This document shows, piece by piece, positions 16,609 to 22,974 of a stretch of DNA of 64,000 nucleotides. The position numbers and the translations under genes are program-made. The notes under the pieces are model-generated. The model saw only the letters and a program-made list of their open reading frames with translations, searched no databases and was not told the origin of the DNA. The DNA lies in contig JAHBXZ010000007.1 of NCBI GenBank assembly GCA_019636215.1, positions 124,001 through 188,000 on the forward strand. Reading direction: 5' to 3'. The DNA is from Planctomycetota bacterium. GTDB lineage: Bacteria > Planctomycetota > UBA8742 > UBA2392. Numbering within the stretch: position 1 is the stretch's first letter; each line of letters starts with the position of its first letter.

Positions 16609-17607
16609 ATGGCAAGTGTCCTGATCAACGGGTTTGGCCGCGTGGGTCGCGCGCTGTTTCGCCTTCTGCTGGCGCGCCCGGACGTCAACGTACTGCGCAT
16701 CAATGACCCGCTGCCCGCCGGCCAACTGGCCTACCTGCTGAAGTACGACAGCTGCATGGGTCGGCTGGATCTGCCCGTGCGTGCTGAAAACGGGCACCTT
16801 CTGGTGGGGGATACGCGGGTCGCGCTCAGCCACGCAGAGGCGCTGGGCAAGGCCGAAGTCGCCGGCTGCGACCTGGTGGTCAACAGCAGTGGTCGCAACA
16901 ACAGCCCGCGCAACCTGCGCGAGATTCTGGACCTTGGTGTGCGGCGTGTCGTGGTCAGCAAGCCGTTGGCGCGCGGTGATTGCGACCGCACGATCTTGCG
17001 CGGCGTCAATGATGCTGACTTGCAGCAGTCCGACCGCGTGATCAGCGCCGGCAGTTGCACGGCCCACTGTTTCGCGCCGCTGGTACGCGCGGTTCACGCC
17101 CGCTGGCCGGTGCAGGCAGGCTACATGATGACCGTGCACGCCTACACCAGCGCACAGAACCTGGTGGATGGCGGCCACGCCGGCGACCCGCGCCGCGGCC
17201 GTGCGGCGGCAGCCAACATCGTGCCCACTACCACAGAGGCAATGCTGGCCTTTGAGCAGGCCGTACCGGAACTGGCCGGGCGCATCCATGGCATGGCCCA
17301 GCGTGTACCGGTGCTGAACGGCAGCAATGTCGAACTGGTGCTGCAACTGCGTGGCACGGTGGAGGCCACGGACCTGAATGCGGAGATTGCCCGGGTCTCG
17401 CAAGGGCCGTTGCTTGGAGTCGTAGAGTACAGCACAGACCCGCTTGTCAGCAGCGACATTGTCGGCAACCCGCACTCGGCGGTGTTTGACAGCGCCCTGA
17501 CACACTGCATTGCGCAGGGCGAAAACACACTGGCGCGGCTGGTGGCCTGGTACGACAACGAGTGGGGCTACGCCAACCGGCTGGCGGAGTTGTTGTCGCA
17601 ACTGTAG
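16609..17607 (+). CDS. gap: Glyceraldehyde-3-phosphate dehydrogenase, divergent
   Basis: A 332-residue GAPDH that makes 1,3-bisphosphoglycerate in glycolysis or runs in reverse in gluconeogenesis. The NAD loop is VLINGFGRVGRALFR. The active-site region is SAGSCTAHCFAP (Cys about 150), where most family members read SNASCTTNC. The partner His lies in MTVHAYTSAQNLVDG (about 177), and WYDNEWGYANRLAEL closes the enzyme. NSSGR replaces the common ESTGR. The catalytic pair is kept, so activity is likely, but substrate or cofactor could differ. It lies 0.9 kb before pgk. Confidence 0.9.
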   Translation: MASVLINGFGRVGRALFRLLLARPDVNVLRINDPLPAGQLAYLLKYDSCMGRLDLPVRAENGHLLVGDTRVALSHAEALGKAEVAGCDLVVNSSGRNNSPRNLREILDLGVRRVVVSKPLARGDCDRTILRGVNDADLQQSDRVISAGSCTAHCFAPLVRAVHARWPVQAGYMMTVHAYTSAQNLVDGGHAGDPRRGRAAAANIVPTTTEAMLAFEQAVPELAGRIHGMAQRVPVLNGSNVELVLQLRGTVEATDLNAEIARVSQGPLLGVVEYSTDPLVSSDIVGNPHSAVFDSALTHCIAQGENTLARLVAWYDNEWGYANRLAELLSQL

Positions 17608-17738
17608 TGCAGACAGTATGTTACGACGGTGGAAGTTGTTTGCGCGGATGCCGGGGCAAATCTCAGGCACGTCTGGCGCGGGAACTTTGCCAATGTAATA
17701 GTACCGGCCGTTCAGCCGACCAAATCTAAGGGGATACC

Positions 17739-17990
17739 ATGGCCAAGAAGAAGCCCGCCAAGAAGGCGGCCAAAAAAGCAAAGAAGCCCGCAAAGAAAGC
17801 CGCCAAGAAGACAGCAAAGAAGCCGGCAAAGAAAGCCGCCAAGAAGACGGCAAAGAAGCCCGCAAAGAAGCCTGCCCGCAAGCCCGCCAAGAAGGCGGCC
17901 CGCAAGCCGGCCAGGAAGCCTGCCGCCAAGCCCGCGCCGGTTGCCTCAGCGCCCGCCACAGACGTTGAGTCGTCCAGCGACGAGGAATAG
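17739..17990 (+). CDS. Lysine-rich histone H1-like protein
   Basis: An 83-residue protein, almost all Lys/Ala/Pro up to about residue 66 (AKKPAKKAAKKT repeats), then a short acidic tail (DVESSSDEE). The 12-residue unit is also a 36-nt tandem repeat in the DNA. Such proteins resemble the C-terminal domain of eukaryotic histone H1 and bacterial H1-like or AlgP-like proteins. They bind DNA non-specifically and condense the nucleoid. No folded domain is present. ATG 17739 has AGGGGA about 6 nt upstream. A perfect-stem terminator follows within 25 bp. Confidence 0.85.
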   Translation: MAKKKPAKKAAKKAKKPAKKAAKKTAKKPAKKAAKKTAKKPAKKPARKPAKKAARKPARKPAAKPAPVASAPATDVESSSDEE

Positions 17991-18013
17991 CAGGATCAGA
18001 ACCATGCACAGCG

Positions 18014-18036
18014 CCCGGCCCGCAAGGGCCGGGTTT
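18014..18036 (+). terminator. Terminator of the H1-like gene
   Basis: CCCGGCCC, loop GCAA, GGGCCGGG, then TTT. The stem is a perfect 8 bp. Confidence 0.7.
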
Positions 18037-18068
18037 GCATTGGACGGCGGCTTGCCGGCAAAGGTGCG

Positions 18069-18092
18069 CGGGCCCCGCTTGCGCGGGGCCCG
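18069..18092 (-). terminator. Strong hairpin, probable minus-strand terminator
   Basis: On the minus strand CGGGCCCCGC, loop GCAA and GCGGGGCCCG form a perfect 10-bp stem, with CTTT shortly after. It abuts the structured element at 18096-18331, so it would end a minus-strand transcript of that element. The GCAA loop reads in the minus direction, like the terminator facing it. A plus-strand role cannot be excluded. Confidence 0.5.
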
Positions 18093-18095
18093 GCC

Positions 18096-18331
18096 GGAAA
18101 GAGACAGGAGAGGTGGGTGCCTGGAGGGAAGAAGCCGGGGGAGCGGTGGCGCAACGAAGAACAGCGGGATGTCGGCTTCTGTCGTCAGGTGCCAAGCCGG
18201 GTTGCGAGCTTCGGAGTCCTGAGCGGTTGCGGGTGGGAGAGCAGGCGTGGGGTCCTGCTGCTCAAACTCCGTCCACCGTAACTCGGCGCTGTGGCGTTCA
18301 GGTGCCTGGTGTTTAGGCGTGTCTCCTTTCC
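18096..18331 (-). ncRNA. Candidate structured non-coding RNA, family unknown
   Basis: About 236 gene-free bases with nested long-range complementarity, in plus-strand coordinates: 18096-18106 pairs with 18320-18331 (11 bp, one bulge) and closes the element. 18116-18123 pairs with 18186-18193 (8 bp, two GU). 18130-18137 pairs with 18173-18180 (8 perfect bp). 18225-18236 pairs with 18273-18283 (11 bp, one bulge). 18240-18245 pairs with 18254-18259. The result is a closed multibranch fold. The minus strand is favoured by the hairpin at 18069-18092 and a TATGTA word just outside the closing stem. I see no landmarks of tmRNA, RNase P, SRP or 6S RNA. No overlapping frame looks coding. Confidence 0.45.
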
Positions 18332-18485
18332 TGTTACATAGAACGTACAACGCCCGCGCAAGGTTGGCAAAAACCTGGGGCCGAATGCTTCACCAATGCG
18401 GAATGCAACGTTTGCCCTTGCGGCGCCGCGAACATTGCTGGCCCCGCCCAAACGGCGCAATATAGTGCGGGCAGGAGGTGCGAAC
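18332..18485 (+). other. pgk upstream region, promoter not resolved
   Basis: 154 bp between the structured element and pgk. It holds a small hairpin near 18362-18376 (GGTT and AACC) and a TATAGT word at 18461-18466, but no well-spaced -35. AGGAGG lies 6-8 nt before the pgk start. Confidence 0.3.
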
Positions 18486-19685
18486 ATGGATTACAGCAGC
18501 ATCAAAGGCATCGAAGCGCTGGGCGACCTCAAGGGCAAGCGCGTGTTTGTGCGCGCCGACTTCAACGTGCCGCTTGAGGGCACCCGCATCACCAGCGACG
18601 CCCGCATCACCGCCGCACTGCCCACGATCAAGCTGCTGCTGGGCAAGGGCGCACGGGTGATCCTGGCCAGTCACCTGGGCCGCCCCGAGGGCAAGGGCTT
18701 TGAGGCCGAATACTCACTGGCGCCCGTCGCAAAGCGCCTGTCCGAATTGCTGGGCTTTGAGGTAACCCTGCAGCCCGATTGCGTGGGCGAAAACGTGCGC
18801 AAGGGCGCACTGGCAGTAACCGACGGCCATGCAACGCTGCTGGAAAACGTGCGCTTTCACAAGGCCGAGAACAAGGGTGCTGAGGCCTTCGGGCGTGAGC
18901 TGGCGTCTTTGGCCGAGTTCTACGTCAACGATGCGTTCGGCACCTGCCACCGCGCCGACGCCAGCATGACTTGGCCGGCGAAACTGCTTCCCAGCGCTGC
19001 GGGCCTTCTGGTCAAGGCCGAAGTCGACGCCCTGGCCACAGTGCTGACCAACCCCAATCGCCCGTGTCTGGCCGTGCTGGGCGGGGCCAAGGTCAGCGAC
19101 AAGATTCCGCTGGTGAACAACCTGCTGTCGCGCGTGAACGAGATCTGCGTCGGCGGCGGCATGGCCTATACGTTTCTCAAGGCCCAGGGTCACAAGATCG
19201 GCAAAAGTCTTTGCGACGACAGCAAGCTGGACGACTGCAAGAAAATGCTGCTGCGCGCCCGCGAAAACAACGTGGCGATCCACCTGCCCAAAGACCACGT
19301 CATTGCCCACGGCATGGACGACGAAACCGCGCATATTGACCGCGGCGACATCCCCGACGACTTTGCGGCCTTTGACATCGGCGGCAACACCGCCAGGGCT
19401 TTTGCCAACGTGATTGCCCGCGCGAAAACCATCCTGTTTAACGGCCCGATGGGCGTGTTCGAGAAAGAGCGCTTCAGCAACGGCACACAAATCGTGGTCA
19501 ACGCCATTGCCGAAGCAACAAGAAACGGCGCCTTCAGTGTGGTCGGGGGCGGCGACAGCGCCGCGGCGGCGGAACACTTTCACGCTGACAAGCACATGAG
19601 CCACGTGAGTACCGGCGGCGGGGCAAGTCTCACGCTGCTGCAGGGCGAGCCTATGCCCGCCCTGGAGGCGCTGATCAGAAGCTGA
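18486..19685 (+). CDS. pgk: Phosphoglycerate kinase
   Basis: A 399-residue enzyme, the normal bacterial length, that transfers phosphate between 1,3-bisphosphoglycerate and ADP. The N-domain has VFVRADFNVPLE, ASHLGRPEG and LLENVRFHKAE. The C-domain has AVLGGAKVSDKIP, GGGMAYTFLKAQG, FNGPMGVFE and the nucleotide loop VVGGGDSAAAAE, then SHVSTGGGASL. ATG 18486 follows AGGAGG. The 3' end overlaps the stop of the convergent small gene by 11 bp. With gap upstream and rpe downstream it forms a loose central-carbon cluster. Confidence 0.97.
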   Translation: MDYSSIKGIEALGDLKGKRVFVRADFNVPLEGTRITSDARITAALPTIKLLLGKGARVILASHLGRPEGKGFEAEYSLAPVAKRLSELLGFEVTLQPDCVGENVRKGALAVTDGHATLLENVRFHKAENKGAEAFGRELASLAEFYVNDAFGTCHRADASMTWPAKLLPSAAGLLVKAEVDALATVLTNPNRPCLAVLGGAKVSDKIPLVNNLLSRVNEICVGGGMAYTFLKAQGHKIGKSLCDDSKLDDCKKMLLRARENNVAIHLPKDHVIAHGMDDETAHIDRGDIPDDFAAFDIGGNTARAFANVIARAKTILFNGPMGVFEKERFSNGTQIVVNAIAEATRNGAFSVVGGGDSAAAAEHFHADKHMSHVSTGGGASLTLLQGEPMPALEALIRS

Positions 19686-20049
19686 ACGGCAGGTCGTACT
19701 CGCGGATCTCGGGCTTTTCGCGGCTCTTGACCTTGAGTTCCACCCGCGCCTTCAACTTGTCGCCAACGATCACGATGTAGTTCTTCAGCCAGGCGTTGTC
19801 GTAGTGAATCCAGGACCGGTCCTTGATCAGGTACTCGGTCTGGCCGGCCTTGCGGGTGTCGTAGATCCACTTTTCGGCAAGGTAGGGTTCGATCACGCAG
19901 GCCATGCTGCCGGCCGGCACGCTGTAGCGCACACGCAGGCCGGGTTTGCTCTTGTTGCCAAGCTCGTCGCAGGCTTCCACCTGTACGTGGTAATGGAAGT
20001 TGTCTTCCAGGTCGCGGATCTCAAAGGTGTCGATTACCTTGTCGGCCAT
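19675..20049 (-). CDS. Small beta-rich hypothetical protein
   Basis: A 124-residue protein dominated by short beta strands (VIDTFEIRDLEDNFHYHVQVEA, YIVIVGDKLKARVELKVKSR), with no signal peptide or membrane helix. The composition suggests a single beta-sandwich, but I do not recognise the family. ATG 20049 has GGAAGAG about 7 nt upstream; the frame is open further but that part lies over rpe. Its stop lies inside the end of pgk on the other strand, an 11-bp tail-to-tail overlap. Confidence 0.62.
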   Translation of the reverse strand: MADKVIDTFEIRDLEDNFHYHVQVEACDELGNKSKPGLRVRYSVPAGSMACVIEPYLAEKWIYDTRKAGQTEYLIKDRSWIHYDNAWLKNYIVIVGDKLKARVELKVKSREKPEIREYDLPFSF

Positions 20050-20107
20050 GGGCTCTTCCCGTAGGGTGAAAAAGCCAGTGTAAGCCTGCGCGGTTCGGAG
20101 ACAAGAA

Positions 20108-20746
20108 ATGCCCGCGATAAAGATTGCCCCCAGCCTGTTGTCCTGCGACTTCGCCAACATCCAGCGCGAGGTTGAAGCCATTGAGGCCGCGGGCGCGGAC
20201 CTGCTGCACGTGGACGTCATGGACGCCCACTTTGTACCCAACCTGACCATCGGCCCGCCGGTGGTGGCCGCCATCAAGCGCGTGGCCAAAAGGCCACTCG
20301 ATTGCCACCTGATGATGACCGACCCGCAGCGTTACGTGGCCGACTTCGCCAAGGCCGGTGCCGACATCATTACCATCCATGTAGAAAGCAACGCGCCGAT
20401 TACCGAAACGCTCAACGCGATCCGCAAGGCCGGCGCAAAGCCCGGCCTGGTGCTGAACCCCGATACCAGCATTGAGGCCGCCAAGCCCTGGCTGGGGCAG
20501 ATTGACATGCTGCTGATCATGAGTGTCTGGCCCGGGTTCGGCGGCCAGAAGTTCATCGCCAAGGTGCTGGACACCGTGAGATCCGCCCGCGCGCTGGCCC
20601 CGAACCTGGACATCGAAATTGACGGTGGCATCAACGCCGAAACCGTGAAGCAGGCCGTAAGCGCTGGAGCCAACGTGCTGGTGGCGGGCAGCTATGTGTT
20701 TTCAGGCAACTACGCCGAAAGAGTGAAGAGCCTGAGAGTGGCCTGA
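20108..20746 (+). CDS. rpe: Ribulose-phosphate 3-epimerase
   Basis: A 212-residue TIM-barrel epimerase interconverting ribulose 5-phosphate and xylulose 5-phosphate. IAPSLLSCDFANI, LLHVDVMDAHFVPNLTIGP (metal-binding Asp), DCHLMMTDP, LIMSVWPGFGGQKF and DIEIDGGINAETV (second catalytic Asp) are the standard motifs in order. GAGACAAGAA precedes the ATG. It is divergent from the small beta-rich gene with about 58 bp between. Confidence 0.96.
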   Translation: MPAIKIAPSLLSCDFANIQREVEAIEAAGADLLHVDVMDAHFVPNLTIGPPVVAAIKRVAKRPLDCHLMMTDPQRYVADFAKAGADIITIHVESNAPITETLNAIRKAGAKPGLVLNPDTSIEAAKPWLGQIDMLLIMSVWPGFGGQKFIAKVLDTVRSARALAPNLDIEIDGGINAETVKQAVSAGANVLVAGSYVFSGNYAERVKSLRVA

Positions 20747-20750
20747 AGCC

Positions 20751-20797
20751 CACAGGCAAGAGTGCCCGTGTCACCACAAGCAGGCACTCCTGCCTGC
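20751..20797. repeat. Two adjacent REP-like palindromes
   Basis: CACAGGCA-AGAG-TGCCCGTG (20751-20770, one mismatch) and GCAGGCA-CTCC-TGCCTGC (20780-20797, perfect) sit in the rpe/lipoprotein gap. They share the layout of the alaS-region palindromes (GGC core, 3-4 nt spacer) and may also terminate both convergent genes. Confidence 0.45.
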
Positions 20798-20851
20798 ACT
20801 TGATTTGCAGCCGCAGGCGAACGCAGTGTTGAGGCAGTTCGGCCGCTGTAT

Positions 20852-21274
20852 TCAGTCACCGGCGGCGAGCATTGCGTCCATGGTCTTCTGCATATCGACG
20901 TACCACTTGCCATCCTGCCGCACCAGCACATGGGGCATGACCTCGGCGTGCGACTTGAACTTCACGTGCAGGCAGACTTCTGTGCCAGAGCGGTCCTCAC
21001 GGCGCACAATCGTGTAGCCGCGATTGGCCTCGGATACGCCGGTGGCGCCGCTGGCCATCTCGCGATCCTCGGGCCGCAGCACGCGCCTGATGCCCTCCAC
21101 GTCGCCGCGATCGGTGGCATCCGAATACGCGGCAAAGACCGCCTCGGGGCTGCTGAAATCCGTGCCAGCCGCCTGATTGGACTGGCCGGCCGTGCCAGCG
21201 GCGCTGCTTGAGTCGCCTCCGCAGGCGCACAGCAAACACGCGCACAGGGCCAGCGTGATCATGCAACACTTCAT
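20852..21274 (-). CDS. Small lipoprotein with a nuclear-transport-factor-like fold
   Basis: A 140-residue predicted lipoprotein. MKCCMITLALCACLLCACGG is the signal plus lipobox, then a Ser/Ala/Gly linker. The body SPEAVFAAYSDATDRGDVEGIRR with a final YVDMQKTMDAML looks like the small alpha+beta (NTF2/SnoaL-like) lipoproteins common in planctomycetes. That fold call is inference. ATG 21274 has a strong AAGGAGG 5 nt upstream, which fixes the start. The promoter is not clear. The microprotein gene lies just upstream on the same strand. Confidence 0.75.
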   Translation of the reverse strand: MKCCMITLALCACLLCACGGDSSSAAGTAGQSNQAAGTDFSSPEAVFAAYSDATDRGDVEGIRRVLRPEDREMASGATGVSEANRGYTIVRREDRSGTEVCLHVKFKSHAEVMPHVLVRQDGKWYVDMQKTMDAMLAAGD

Positions 21275-21318
21275 GAGTCCTCCTTGGGTTTCACATCCGT
21301 AACTTCGAGTGTTCGGTG

Positions 21319-21390
21319 TCAGGCCATCAGCAGCACGATCAGCGGTACGATCAACAGCAGGAATGCCAGTGCAAGATACTCCCACATCAT
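21319..21390 (-). CDS. 23-residue single-pass membrane microprotein
   Basis: On the minus strand GGGAG lies 7 nt before ATG ATG TGG and a TGA follows after 23 codons. The product MMWEYLALAFLLLIVPLIVL then LMA is one hydrophobic helix with a Trp-Glu-Tyr head, the right length to span a membrane. It is too short for standard gene calling. It lies 44 bp before the lipoprotein gene and could be in its transcript. Very small membrane proteins often regulate a transporter or kinase. No partner is visible, so the role is unknown. Confidence 0.5.
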   Translation of the reverse strand: MMWEYLALAFLLLIVPLIVLLMA

Positions 21391-21453
21391 GGTGATCTCC
21401 CAGGGCCCCATTTCATGGCTCTACACGTACCACAGGCCGTTGCGCCGGGGCAA

Positions 21454-21481
21454 TGGACAACCGCACGCCGGGTTTTATAAA
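21454..21481 (+). promoter_or_regulatory. Promoter of the CI-like regulator, probably leaderless
   Basis: TGGACA (21454-21459), a 16-nt spacer and TATAAA (21476-21481) closely match the sigma-70 consensus. The expected start site is about 21488-21489, which is the ATG itself. Confidence 0.55.
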
Positions 21482-21488
21482 TGAAACG

Positions 21489-22904
21489 ATGGCAAACCCC
21501 GTTACGACTTCACCCACGCTGCGCCAGCGACTGCGCCAGGTGGCCGGGCATTTCTCACAGGCCGAGATCGCACGACGTACCGGCGTGTCCAAGGCCAATG
21601 TCCACCGTTACCTCAGGGCCGGCAAAGTGCCCGGCGACTTTGTGGTAGACCTGACTCGCGAGTTCGGCCTCAGCCCGGCCTGGGTGCTGCAGGGCCACGG
21701 GGCCATGCTGGCCGCGCAGGTCAGCAACGAGGCCGCCGACGAGTCCCGCCGCCTGCTGGAGGTCGTGCTGAAGCTCAATGCCGTGGGCCACGAGAAGCTG
21801 GCCAGCCTGCTGCACAACGACGCCGGCCGCGGTATGCGCGAGCTTGCCGACGCGATTGAACGCCACGAGCAGCTTCGCGCCCGCCTGTCCCAGCGGGCAA
21901 GGCCGCTGGCCACAAAGATGCTGAACGAAACCCGCGACGCCCTTGCCGGTGCCCGCATACCCGAGGCCGAAGCCGCCCTGGCCGCCGTGGTGCGCCTGGA
22001 CCGGATGGTGAACCAGCCGCAATTGACGGCCGCGCGCAACATGCTGGAAGGAACGCTGGCGTCATACCTTGGCGACTTGCCCCGGCAGCGCCGCGCCCAC
22101 CTGGGGGCCCTGGGCGCGCTGATGCAGGCCGACCGGCTGCGCGACCGGCAGTTTCTGCGCACCTGCTACAACTACTGCGCGGGCTTGGTCAACGCGGGGC
22201 GGCTGCACGAATCTGCGCGCACGGCCGACGCCATGCTGCTGCTGGCGGGCACGGACCCGCCCCAGTGGCCCGAGGACAGGCTGCTGCACGTGCCGCGGGC
22301 GATGCTGCTGCTGCACTCGGGCCGGCTGATCGATGCATTGCCGGTGCTGACGCGCGTACTGGCAGGCTGCAGCGACGAGGTTCGCCCGTTTGTGGAAGAC
22401 CTGCTGGCACTGGCGCACTTTCTGGGCGGCGCACCCGCACGGTTGGAATCACTGCTGCCCGGAAACGAGCTTGACGGCCTGCTGATTGCGCTGCTCTGTC
22501 CGCAGCCCGAAACCCTTGCTGCGCTTCATCGCCGCCTGCAACGCCACGGCGCGCAGGTCTCGCGGCAGTACGTTGAGGCAGCCCGTTGTTTGGCAACCGG
22601 CAAGGGTGAAGTGAAATGGGAGAACGCCCCGCAACCGGTAACTGCCTTTGCCAACCTCGTACTGGAAACAGAACTGCGCATGCGCAGGGGCCAGCACACG
22701 GCAGCGACACGGGCTCTCAACCGGGCCAGGCTTCAACTGCAGCAGCTGGACGCCGAAACGACGCCTCACTTCGCGGCCGCTGCCCTGCACCACAGGCAGG
22801 CCGCAAGATTGTGCAAGGGCAAACCCGCCCAGCAGGCCCAGGCATGGCTCAAGGCCCGCATAGACGCCGGGTATCTGTGCCTGCGCGGCCTGACGGAAGA
22901 TTGA
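21489..22904 (+). CDS. CI-repressor-like HTH regulator with a helical-repeat body
   Basis: A 471-residue protein. Residues about 10-60 form a helix-turn-helix (FSQAEIARRTGVSKANVHRY, then FGLSPAWVLQG), close in layout to the phage CI repressor HTH. The remainder is alpha-helical and Leu/Ala/Arg-rich with TPR-like pairs (ATRALNRARLQLQQLDAETT), as in regulators that sense a peptide or partner protein. There is no peptidase domain and no membrane segment. ATG 21489 is chosen because a good promoter ends at it; ATG 21453 is in frame but lies inside that promoter. Confidence 0.7.
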   Translation: MANPVTTSPTLRQRLRQVAGHFSQAEIARRTGVSKANVHRYLRAGKVPGDFVVDLTREFGLSPAWVLQGHGAMLAAQVSNEAADESRRLLEVVLKLNAVGHEKLASLLHNDAGRGMRELADAIERHEQLRARLSQRARPLATKMLNETRDALAGARIPEAEAALAAVVRLDRMVNQPQLTAARNMLEGTLASYLGDLPRQRRAHLGALGALMQADRLRDRQFLRTCYNYCAGLVNAGRLHESARTADAMLLLAGTDPPQWPEDRLLHVPRAMLLLHSGRLIDALPVLTRVLAGCSDEVRPFVEDLLALAHFLGGAPARLESLLPGNELDGLLIALLCPQPETLAALHRRLQRHGAQVSRQYVEAARCLATGKGEVKWENAPQPVTAFANLVLETELRMRRGQHTAATRALNRARLQLQQLDAETTPHFAAAALHHRQAARLCKGKPAQQAQAWLKARIDAGYLCLRGLTED

Positions 22905-22974
22905 TCGCGTTCACGGCTGTATTGGGACAGCTTTCGGGGTAGCCTGTGGGGACACATCTCAGCCGGAGAGTGCC

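Noticed and set aside
16540-18195. A 551-codon minus-strand open frame across gap and the H1-like gene
   Set aside because: It is antisense to clear gap and H1-like genes, and its product is low-complexity with no family features.
17946-18350. A minus-strand frame of 134 codons across the structured element
   Set aside because: The product has no family features, overlaps two strong hairpins, and has poor coding composition. The base pairing is a better explanation.
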